A stretch of DNA of 64,000 bases from Aquatica leii (lineage: Eukaryota > Arthropoda > Insecta > Coleoptera > Lampyridae), in assembly GCA_035610365.1 (NCBI GenBank), contig CM069433.1:191092760-191156759 (forward strand), read 5' to 3'. The notes below the pieces were generated by a model. That model had not been told where the DNA came from, did no database searches, and was given only the letters and a program-made list of their open reading frames with translations. Position numbers and translations under genes: made by a program. Shown here one piece after another: positions 24,701-36,700 of this stretch (position 1 is its first letter; each line of letters starts with the position of its first letter).

Positions 24701-27700
24701 AATGTCCGACTCTGCGGTTCCTCTCGTACTGAGCAGCATTACTATCGCAACGACGACGTCATCAGCAGGGTAAAACTTACCTGTCTCACGACGGTCTAAT
24801 CTCAGCTCACGTTCCCTATTTCTAGGTGAACAATCTTAAACTTGGCGAATTCTGCTATGAACGCTTGGCCGCCACAAGCCAGTTATCCCTGGGGTATATT
24901 TTCTGACACCTCTCCATCAGCGAAACGTTAAGAGAAAGTTTTGTGACGCAGCAACACCCGAAAAACAGTGCTACATTAAACAACGGCCGTGAAAGTTTGC
25001 AAACACCAAAGATATTGGGATCAGTACTTGAACATTTTTGTAATGGCATATCGATCATCTGTTCACAAAAGCACAGGTCAAACACTATTTTGTCTCATGC
25101 TCGGTCGCGAAATACGATTGCTATGCGATCTCCTATTTGAAAGAAGACTGTAAGAAGAAGTTGCTGAAGAAAACTACAGCAAGTTGATGAAGAAGGTAGA
25201 CGAAGTACATGAGGCAGTTCGTAAAAACATTCAAATTGCCAGCGACAGTATGAAGACCAGATATAACACAAAACGGTGTATTTCAACCTGGAGACATGGT
25301 GCGGAAAGAAAGAAAGGGGTAATGGAGCGTTCTCGAAATATTTGGAAACTTTGGAATGCTGATCGAAAAGAATAGAATATTCTGGATTCCGATAACGGAA
25401 GAATATAGAAACTATTTGGAGTTTTTTTGTTTTTTTTTTTTTAGAAGGCGAACGAGAAGGCGCGGTTGAAACGAACATGTATCCAGCATGGATGACAGCA
25501 GGTTGGCTAAGATCGCTAGGAATGGAAAACCACTATCAAGATGTCTGCCAGGGCGCCCCCCCCCCAAACGGCAGAAGGAGTGCTGGACGTCCACATCTCA
25601 GGAAGCGGAGCAGAATGGGTAGAACAAGCCAAGGGCTTACGACAAGAAGAAAAAGAAGAAGAAGAAGATGATTTGGAAGAAGTCGGAATCAGTCAGCTTT
25701 GTCGGTTTAAATAAATAAAGTTTTTAACGCGCGTGCTAAGATAAATAAAAGTGCGTATAGTATACGTTGTTGTTGCATTTTATCAGTGTTAGTTAAAAGT
25801 AGTTATATTTATCATATCTAAATTAAATCGGGTAAATATACAATATAAAAACTGACCTGGTTCTAAGTTCAAGCCCTCGGTTTTTATATCACAATCCTGT
25901 TTAGAATAAGGGCATATTTTTGCAGTGCTAAAAATATTCGTCATGTAACTTCCCGCACTGGATAACTAATAAATAAAAAAAAATAGAAATTGGTTATTGC
26001 AAATGAAATCAAAATACTTCTGACAGTTTTTCTTCGTCTAAAGCCGCATCTCCCAATACTCTCAAAAACTTTATTTGACGTTTAAGCACGTTGTCATCGT
26101 AATCATCTTCGTTTAAATCTTTGAATAGAATTGTCCAAATATCTTTATTACTTTCGGCAACATTTAAAGTCGTTTGTAACTAAATTTTAATCGTTAACAT
26201 ACAGTTATTAATTAATTGTCAAAATACCTGAATTTCTTCTTTCTCTGGATTTGCAATATCAATGGCGAAATTCCATTGGGCAACAGTTAAATCATTTAAT
26301 CGTTTTGACGCTTCTACTTCATAATCGTTCTCTAAATAAGATTTTAATAATGTTTCATTATATTTATAAAAATATTGCGACAGTGGTTCAAAGTACTCCA
26401 AAATAGCTGTAGCATCCAAATCGTCTTCTCCTGTCATTTCTTTTAAAGCTTCTTTCCAGTGTTTACTTAAGCCCAAAGATAACCCTTTTCTGCAAATATT
26501 CGACTAAATTAAGGAAAACTTAAACAAAAACAAACCTTAGTTTTGTTCCAACTTCTTTAGACTTGTAGAAATCGCACTTATGCAACGGAAGACTGCTGTT
26601 ATTGGGATCGTATTGTCCAGCAGTTTTACACAAAGAGCGATATAATTGAAATTCGAGAATGTGAGCGACAAAATAACTAAAAAAAATCAGTGTTGGTTGT
26701 TAAGAGATATTGTTTTTCCAGTACTTACTTAATGTATTGGGAATCTCCGGGAACGTGATATTTTGCCCCAGGATCAAAGTCCTCATCCGTTCTTAATACA
26801 GGCGGTTTTAATTTTTGAATTGTTTTTCTAAAAAAAGTTAGAGGTACCATATGCGTTTAAATTGTAACAAGTTACCTATAGTACCACCACCTATCGTTCC
26901 ATTCACTATAACTAACTTTTCCCGAAAAAACGTCCCATCTCCACTTATCTATCAAATAACCAAAAGGTAAAAACGCAATTCTTTCAAGTGCCATATCCAT
27001 TAGAGTATTTATAGCAGCTTCTCTCGATTCTTCATAAGAGCCCAAAAGACCGATTTTTTCTAAATGTTTTGGTGTGGCTACAGATAATGCTATGGTATCT
27101 CCAACAGCTTCGTGAAAACCTGGATTTGCGCCGTTTCGGAAAGCAATAGGTTGATCTTTGTACAAAATAAAATACTCTATATGACCCATTTCGTGATGCA
27201 CGGTTATGAAATCTTCGTAATTAACTTCCGTGCACATTTTGATTCTATAATCTTTTTTATCTTGAAAATCCCAAGCTGAAGCGTGACAGAGGATTTCACG
27301 ATCTTCAGGTTTGACGATTACGGCTAAGTCACCGTAAGACATGCTATTGGGTTCTAAACCTAAAGATTGATAGAATTCGTCTGATACTTGGAACATTTTT
27401 AATGCGGTATAATTTTGTTCTATTAAAGCAGCAGTTACGTTGACGGAACTGGCTGAAGGATATGGATTGACAATTGACACTAAGTTAATCCACGATTGGC
27501 CCCACATGTTTCCTGCAAATTCGAAGACAGTTTTCCAAAAAAATTGTTCCATTCAAATTTACCTAATACGTGTGCTGGGATTAATCCATCTTCGACGTCA
27601 ATTTCATCGCCATAATGTTCTTTTAGTTTAATTGCGACGTATGAATGTAACTGGTCGTATAACGGTTTTACTTGATTCCAAAGTTTCTCGATGTCAGCTT

Positions 27701-30700
27701 CAAAAGTATCCGATTCATAAAAACTTTTCCACATTTCACTGGTATCGTTAAATCCTTCAAAAAATAATGTTTACTTTAATTCACGTAACTTAAAAATTAC
27801 CATTTATAACAGCAGCTTCATTATTCAGATCGACGTAGGTCTGGTACAAAGATTTCATTTTTTTACCAGTTGCGTTGTGCCACTCTATCCACGTATATTT
27901 TAATTCGTCATAATCAAAAGATTCAGATAAAATCATTTCAATGTCTGGTTCTAAACTCAATCCTTCAATGGTTAAATTACACGATGGATTTTTGTATGGG
28001 CATATTTTAGCTGTGCTATATATGTTTTTCATTTTGTTTATGCTCATAGTAAGCTAAAACAATATAAACAAATTAAGAATTACTTATAGTACCTCATGTT
28101 ATACTTGTTCTAGTTTGGACTCGTCTAAAGCTGCTTGTCCCAGCACTTTTAATAACTTAATTTGCCGTTTTAGTGATTCGTTTGTATAATTACTAGGATT
28201 TAAAGTTTGAAATATAGTTTCCCAATAGTGCTTGTTAAAATTTCCCATTTCTAAAGTTGCGTTTAGCTGTAAAAAAAAGTTGGAATAAAAGTTGTTCGAT
28301 CATTTGGTCATTGACCCTCCAAAAAAATAATAAAAATTATGATATTTTATACTAAAAAAAATTATAAACAATAATAAATATTCCTTTTTTTTATTCCCAA
28401 CATAGATCAAGTGACTTTAAATAAAATTTTTTTATTAAGTTAAAATACGTTTTTAAAGTTATAATGTTGAAATGACCCTCCTGCAGCATTGGACTCCAGC
28501 CGCTACGGAAAGTTGTTTAATAAACCAAGATAGTGTGAGCAAGACAGCGATCTCTGACGAAACACGCAATGCTGACGCAGCCGGGGGACACTGGAAAGGA
28601 TAGGCGTCACGGATATGCGAGAAGTAGAGATCGAGTCGTAAAAAATGAACACGCGTGTTTGTAAACCGTTTATATATTGTTTATAACTTAATAAAACCTT
28701 AAGTTTATTATTCGATTTAGCATCATCTCAAACCGTACAAAATTAGTTACAATTAAGAAGTGGGATTTGTGTGAGTTCTGTAGTAAAACTCTGGAAATCC
28801 AAAAATCCTGACATCGTGGCATCCAAGATGGCGAAAAACAAGTCACGAACGGACAACGACGTAGAAAGCAGCAACGGGCATGCTCAGATAAACCAAGCTG
28901 AGGTAGAGACGCGTAATTACGAGAACGCACATTCGTGCGGTACTTTTGGACGTAGAAGATCGTATTTTGCGTTAAAAGCAACGTCAAAGTGAAAAGAGTT
29001 AGTTAGTGAGAGAAGGAACCACAGTTAGTAGTGGTAGTAGAAGGGCAGAAGAAGAGAGAAAAGGGTGGGTAAGAAAGAATAAATAATTAACTAGAAAGTA
29101 TAAAACCGTGGTGCGAAACTACTACAAGTGGGAGGATTACACACAAAAAGAAAGAAAAGAAAGTACGGAGGAATAAAAGGGAGAAAGGAATGAATAAAAG
29201 AGAGAGACAGGAAAAGAACAGACAACAAATAGATGGTAAAGGGAAGAAAACGATAGAATCACCGGGTTTAAAAAGATAACGGAGGAAAACGAAAGAAACA
29301 GAAAGAAACTTCATAATAGAAAAATGAAAGAGAAAAGAACAGAAAAAATGGAAGCATTAAAGGAATTAATGAGAGAGATGACGAAACAGATAGAAGAAAA
29401 CACGCAAGGAATAAGGAAAGGAATCAAAGAAATAAAAGAAGAAATAAGAGAAACAAAAAACAATTGGAAGAAAGAATAAGAGGAACTGGTAGAGAGAATA
29501 GAAAAACTGGAGAAAAAAGCGGAAGATGAGAAAAGATAGAAAGGGAAGAGTAATATTGTAATAAAGAGGTGGATAAGTAAAGAACCACAAAAGAAATTAG
29601 TATTGATGCTAGAAGAATAATTAAACGTAAAAGTAGAAGTTAAAAAGATGACAGTGATAAATAGAGAGAAAGCAAATGAGATGGTGGTAGCGAAAATGCT
29701 AGGATGGGAGGAAAAGCAGAAGGTGATGGCGGTGGAAATTAAGGAACTTATGAATTTATATAAATCACGACTTGACAAGGGAAGAAGGGAGAGTACAAAG
29801 AGAAATAATGAACAGAGCGGTAGAAAAAAGAGCGAAAGGGAAAAGAGTATGGGTAGCGTACAGGAACATGGAGATAAACGAGGGAAAATAAATATGGAAC
29901 GACAGAGACAGGGAGCTGAGCAAAGAAAGGGGAGAGAAAATGGGTAGTCAAAGGGCAAAAACTAAATAGAGAAGGGGGGGTGAAAAAAAAAAGAATGAAG
30001 ACGAAATGAAAAAGAAGAAGGAATAATGAGTAATGGAAAGGGAAAAGACCAAGAAAGAGGAATAACAGAAAGAAAGGAAGAAGCACATGGGGAGATGAGT
30101 GAGCTGAGAGTATTGTTTTGGAACGTAGCGGGAATAAAGAACAAGGAACAGGATTTTTGGGAATACATAAGAGAACAGCCTGTAGTGGGATTACAGGAGG
30201 CATGGAAGGAAGAAAAAGAATGGAAATTGCCGGAGGAATTTGAGTGGATGGTGCAAAATGCAGAAAGAGAGAAAACTAAGGGGAGAGTAAAAAAGCGTAT
30301 AATAATGGAAATTTTAAAAAATTGTTTGAGTCAGGAAGAGAAAGAGAAAGTGCAACAAAGAAGAGGAATTGTAGAAAGAAACATACCGTGGGGAAAACAA
30401 AAATAAAAATAGTGAATGTTTATAGCAGCAGAATGAAAGACACAAGAAAGAACATAGAAGAGAGGATAAAAGGGAGTGAGGAGGGATTGATAATATTAGG
30501 AAAAGACTTTAACGCAAGAATAGAGGAATAGGGGGGGATACAAGAAAAGAAAGGAGCGGGAAGAGACAAACAAAGGACAAACAAAGTAATAAATAAAGAG
30601 AAAGAAGAACTGCTGGAAATGTGCAACAAAAGGTGGTGGGAAATAATGAATAGGAACAGAGAAAAAAAGAAATGGGGGAGTATACGTACATAGAAAAAAA

Positions 30701-33700
30701 AGGAGAATCAATAATAGATTTTGTAATGACAAATGAAGAGACTGAGGAAAAGGTGAAGATATTTAAGGTAAGAGAAAAAATGGAGTCAGACCACCAACTA
30801 CTGGAATTTATCATGGAAGGAAGAGAAACAGAAGACAGAAAAAAAGAAGAATACATAACAAAAAAAAAGGTGAACAGAAACGGGTATAAAGAGATACAAA
30901 GAGAGAATAAGAGAAAAACGGTATGAGTAGGGAAGGGATTACAAGACTGTGTGTAGGAAATAAGAGAGATGATAAAGAAAGCAACAGAGAAAGTCAGATT
31001 TAGAAAGCGGAAAGGGGAGAAAACAGGATGGAAGAAATGGTGGGATAGGAAATGCAATAAAGCAAAAAAAGGCAAGAAGAGCATTAGGACAGTGGGAAAA
31101 AGGAAAAAAAGAAAAATAAGAATATAAAAAGCCGTAAAAAAAGGTGAGAAAAAGAAGGAAGAAACCAAAAAAACAAGAGGATTAGATCAACGGAATAAAA
31201 ACGGAAGAAGAAGATGTATGGAAATACCTAAAGACAGAAAAAGAAGAGAAAATGGACGACAAATAAAAGAATGGAAGAGATATAATAGGAGCTTGCTGGG
31301 GAGGGCAAGAACAAAATCAGAAACGAGAAGAAAAACAAAAAAAAGTAGTAGTAGTAAGACGAGAAGTAGGAGATGGAGATAGAACAAATGTAAACAAGCT
31401 AATAGAGGCAATAAAGAAGGTAAAAAAAGGGAAGGCGGCAGGAGAAGATGGGATACAAGACGATCAGTGGGTATACGGGGAAGAAAATATAGCAAAAAGG
31501 ATGACGGAAACAGTAAATAAAATATGGAAAGGGGAAAGATTCCCGGAAGGAAGGAGAGAGGCAATAATATGCCCTATAGGCAAAGAAGGAGACCGAAATG
31601 AAGTAAAAAATTACAGAGGGGTGATATTATTAAGCACTGCGACAGAAAAGAAGACTACAGATGGAAATAGAGGAAAGGAATTTGGTATCAGACAGACAAG
31701 CGGGATTTAGAAAGGGAAGAGGAATACAACAACATACATATTGAAACACTTGGTAAATAGTGAGCTAGAGAAAAAGGGAAAAAATGGATGCCCCGTTCAT
31801 AGAGTTTTTGACAGAGTTAACAGGGAAAAACTGTAAGAATACATGAGGAGAAAAAAAAAATAAATGAAAGATTAATTGAAGGAGTGGAGGAAATTTACGA
31901 AGAAACGAGGAGCAGGGTGAAAGTGAACGAGGAAGAAAGTGAGAAATTTGTTACAAGGAAAGGGTTGAGACAGAGATGCCTACTGACCCAAGCTTGTTTG
32001 TAGTATGTACGAGGGATCTGAAGGAGACAATGAGAGGACAACAGATAGGAGGGATAGTAGTAGGGAAAGTGAAGGTCATTGGCGTATGCGGATGACATAG
32101 TGTTAGTGACTAAAGAGGAAAAGGTGATAAAAGAGATGATGAAGACGCTGGAAAAATACATGAAAAAAAAGAAGTAAATGCGGAGAAAGCAAAAATTATG
32201 GTATTTAGAAAAGGAGGAAAAAAGAAAAAGAGAGGAGTGGAAATAGAGGACGGAGAAAGTGACGGAATTCGCATACCTGGGGGACACGATGAAGCAGGAT
32301 AATAAGGAGGGACTACGAAAGAGTGACGAAAGGAAACACGTTAATAGGACAAGCGTGGAGTGTGAGGGAAAAATTGTTCAGGGTTGACATAGAAAAAAAA
32401 AGACTGCTGATTGAAAAGCTAATAAAAAGTGTGAAGATATAGGGGGAGAAATATGGGAGTGGAAGGAGTATAAACAGGTAGAAGGCATACAAGAAAAATA
32501 CTGGAATGGGTATTAGGGATAGATAACGAAACACCGGGGTATATTATAAGAGTTGTAGTGCTAGCAGAAAAAAAGAGCAGAGACAGAGATATAAAATACG
32601 AAGAAGAACTGGGAGAAAAAAACAAATGCAAAATACTACAGTAATGTTAAAAAGAGATAAAGGGATAAAGAGTGAAGTACGGGTAGGATGACAGAGAAGA
32701 ATATTATAAAAGAAACGGGTACGCAAGAGAAGAAGTAGAGAGATTAATAAAAGAGATAGTACGGGTTTGAGGAGAAGAAATAATAAGGAGAGGTAGGGAA
32801 AGAAAAAAGCAGAAAAGATAAACAAAGACAAAAGAGGCCAGATACAATGTGAATTATAAGAATATCAAGGAAGAACGGTTTCTAGATTATCTAAAGGGGG
32901 AAGGGAACAAATGCAGAAGAAAAAAATGATAGCAAGATTCAGATGTGGGAACGAAGAGTTAGAAAATAAATTCTGGAGAAAAGAGAAAGGAAGGATATGC
33001 AGGCTATGGGAGAAGAGACGGAGAACCTTAAACACATGAGGAATTAATGCAGGGAGTTAAAAGCAATAGTTAAAAAAGTAGAGGAAATCTTAGAAGAAAA
33101 CGGAAAAAGGGTGGAGTGGATGGAAGAAGTATGGAGAAGGAGGAAACAGCTAAGAGGGGAGGAAAAATAAAAAGAGAAAGAAGTGTAAATAAATGTAAAA
33201 TTGTAAATAGGGGAAACACGGCTTAATTTGCAACACATAGGTGAGCAAATAAAGATAAACTAAGAATAAAAAAAGAGTACGCAAATGAAATGCGTGCAAT
33301 TATAGCACCTCAAACCGAAGCGATTGGTAAACTAACTGAAATGGCAATGGCAAGGGCCACAGCCGGCGATGTTTCAGGTAATGCCCAATCTAACGAAAAA
33401 TTTCAGCACGTATGACGGAGAAGAGTTCGGAACGGAGGCTATGGACTCACTGGTCAGATTCGATGAAGTTAGAAATAGACGAAAGCCTGGTACGACGCTC
33501 GACGAAATGAGCTGAACAATTGGAATTAGCTATACGTTTTATTGTTGTTAGTTGTATTCAAAATTAAAAAAATGAATTCAGTTTTTTAATTCGTTACAAT
33601 TGGTGTCAGGTGTGGAGTTAGCTTAATATTCGATAATATAAAACTGTTGATAAATCGTTGTAAATTAAACAATTCACCAGTAATTTATATATAACTATCA

Positions 33701-36700
33701 GTGGAGATTTATAAACATCTACGATTGTTTTTTTTTGGTAATCGCTTTAAATAATCTCAAAGTTTTGAGACACTTCAATATATACCACAGGTTGCAAAAA
33801 TAAGATAAATAAAAACATTAACTTACCAACGCATTTTCTTTAGCGTTGTTATTAATATCAGTAGCAAAATCCCAGTCTGCTATAACAAATTTGTTGGAAA
33901 TACTTGATGCTTCATTTTCGTATTTCTCATTTAAAAATGTAATCAACCATTCTTCTTCAGTTTGTATTTGATTTTGTAGTTTTAAGTAGTCGTACAACGG
34001 TTTAAAATAATCCATAATTGCCGATGCATCAAGGTCTGTTTCGTCTGTCATTACTTTTAAAGCATCTTTCCAATGCTTGCTTGCTCCAAGAGAAAGTCCA
34101 GCTCTAATAAAATCGTTTTCAAAACGAATCTAAACGAAAATGACACTAACCTTAACTTAGCACCTACATCTTTATTTTTGTAAAAACTGCATTTGTGTAA
34201 CGGTTTTTCTGGGTCTGTTGGATCATATTCTCCAGCAAGTTTGCAAAACGAACGGTACAATTGAAATTCCAAAATGTGAGCGACGAAATAACTAGTAATT
34301 GGATAACACTTGTTACGAATAAGCTCAAAATCGAATACTTACTTGATGTACTGGGCGTCTCCAGGCACGTGAAATTTTGCGCCAGGATCAAAATCATCAG
34401 AAGATCTTGGTATTGGTGCTTTTACTTTTTGTATGGTTTCTCTAAAAATATCTTTAACCATAAATGGCGTTTCAAATAAATACGTGCTTACCTATATTTC
34501 CACCAGTGATCATTCCATTCAGATTCGGTTACCTTGCCAGCAAACACATCCCATCTCCATTTATCTATCAAAAGGCCAAACGGTAGAAAAGCCACTCGCT
34601 CAAGTGCTGCGTTCATTAAAGAATTTATGTCAGCTTCGTACGATTCAGTGTAGTTTTGTAAAAGACCTATTTCTTCTAGATGTTTTGGTGTAGTTGCGGA
34701 TAAAGCTATCGTATCGCCTACGGCTTCGTGAAAACCTGGATTTGCGCCATTTCGAAAAGCAATCGGTTGATCTTTGTACAAAATAAAATATTCTATATGA
34801 CCCATTTCGTGATGAACTGTGATAAAATCTTCATAAGTTACATCGGTGCACATTTTAATCCTAAAATCTTTTTTATCTGAAAAATCCCAAGCCGAAGCGT
34901 GGCACAAAATTTCTTTATCGTTAGGTTTAGTAATCACGGCGCCTAATTCTTCGTTATAAGACATTTTATTTGATTCTAAACCAAGTGATGTATAAAAATC
35001 GTCTGCAGTTTGAAACATTTTAAGTGGCCTGTATCCTTGTTCTTGTAGGGCAGATGTCACGTCGATAGAGTTGGCATTAGGATACGGTCTTACTAAATCT
35101 TCTAAATTTATCCACGATTGTGCCCACATGTTACCTATTGAAATGATTACTAAAATCAACATAAAAAAGTAAGTGTTGGTATATACCAAAGACATGAGCG
35201 GGTATTAACCCATCATCAATGTTTAATTTGTCCCCGTACTGCTTTTTTAACTTATAACCGACGTACTTATGCAACTCTTCGTACAAAGGTTTTACCTGTT
35301 CCCAAAGTCGATCCATATCTGCTTCAAAATTTTCAGTTTGGTAATCGTTTTTCCACATATCTCCTTTATCTTTAAAATCTGTCAATGTTTTTATTAGTAA
35401 ATGTTGAAACAATAACTGTCTTTACCGTTTAGGACTGCCGCTTCATTAGATAGGCTTACGTATGTTGTATAATGTTTCTTGATCTTTTTTCCCGTGACGT
35501 CACGCCATGCTTTCCACACATACACCAATTCGTCATAATCTTTAGACGAAGCGAGAATCTTTTCAATATCTAAAAACAAATCTGGGTATTTCAATAATAA
35601 CTAAGTATTTATTTACCTGGTTCTAAAGTTAAACCTTCTGTAGGTAAATCGCAGCTTTGATTTTGGTATGGACATATTTTTCCAGTGCTGTAAATATTTG
35701 TCATAACGTTTCCTGAATTGGTGAGAATGGTCAGTTTATCTTCGTCTAAAGCAGCATTTCCTACTACTTTCAACAAATCTACCTGTCTTATAACAAATTC
35801 ATTTGTGAAGCTGGATGTGTTCACATTTTTAAATACTTCCTTCCATTGTTCCTTGTTAAATTTTGCTGCGTTTAATGTTTCCTGAACCTGGAACGGTCAT
35901 CATTATTTGTTGTAGTTTATCTACCTACTTATGTCACCGGATATAATGTACAAAACAGATTGTGATTACACACTACTGAGCAATCAGTTCCTAGCAACAA
36001 TTTCATCGTGTACTACACAGTAATATTTTTCTAAGATTTGTTTGGACGACATAAAAATCAAAAGAACTGAAAACCGATAAACTAACTGCAAAATCCATGT
36101 CTAAGAGGAACTGCTCTTGCAATCATACCAAACAAATTCCCTATCAGTCCTGTAGAATCCGAAGTCATAAAGACCTTGAGACTAGGATGGATTGACAAAC
36201 TGGAGAAGGGACAAGCTTCTCCGTGTTTTCAGAAATGCACCCATAAAGGTGGAAGCAGTGAACAACTAATTGGATCTCGAATTCTTGAGGATTACTCTCC
36301 GGGCGCTAACCGATTCCAAAAAAGACAACAAAGAAGCGGATGCAACGAGCCAGAGCTAGTGTAACCGTCGTTTGATTTTTTGATGTATTCTTTTGTGAAA
36401 GACCTGGTATTTGGTGTTATATTTATTGATATACATTTCATACCTTTTGTGACATTGTAGTTCTTATTTTGCTTTGTAAAATTGAAGTATTAACATTTTC
36501 TACATTCAACTGGATTTTAATGTTTGGCGCATTAGCACTTGAGTCATTTAGGTGAATTTTATTTTCGTGTGTTTTGAGCGCACTTTATAATTTATTACTT
36601 TCAATAGTCATTATTATATTTTGCGTTTCTTGTGCGAACACTTTTTATGCTCATGTTTAATTACGTCTTGATTTCTTTTGTTTTTTTACTGGTTTTCTTG

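Larger units (their letters stand above)
18880..25360 (+). mobile_element. Decayed Ty3/Gypsy element, copy B, with three nested insertions (in ACE intron 18)
   Basis: Gag-like coding starts at about 19015 ([34 protein letters not shown]) and resumes after an insertion at about 20380 ([30 protein letters not shown]). Protease follows at 20612-20900 ([40 protein letters not shown]), RT scraps at 21430-21800 ([20 protein letters not shown]), RNase H at 21800-22000 ([18 protein letters not shown]) and integrase at 22640-25310. The integrase is split by a solo LTR (22818-23964) and a Penelope-like piece (about 24026-24975). The macro domain of copy A is absent. Many stops. Sequence is close to copy A, so same family. 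Confidence 0.8.

Noticed and set aside
24855-25085. Short minus-strand open frame
   Set aside because: It overlaps the 28S fragment and the inverted arm, so it is not coding.
29087-32831. Minus-strand open frames of the same low-complexity type
   Set aside because: Shadows of LINE copy 3.
2159-35887. Four separate neighbouring single-domain ACE genes
   Set aside because: Exons 9, 16 and 23 run through the domain junctions without a stop or signal peptide, only the first domain has a signal region and only the last a membrane anchor, and all phases join.
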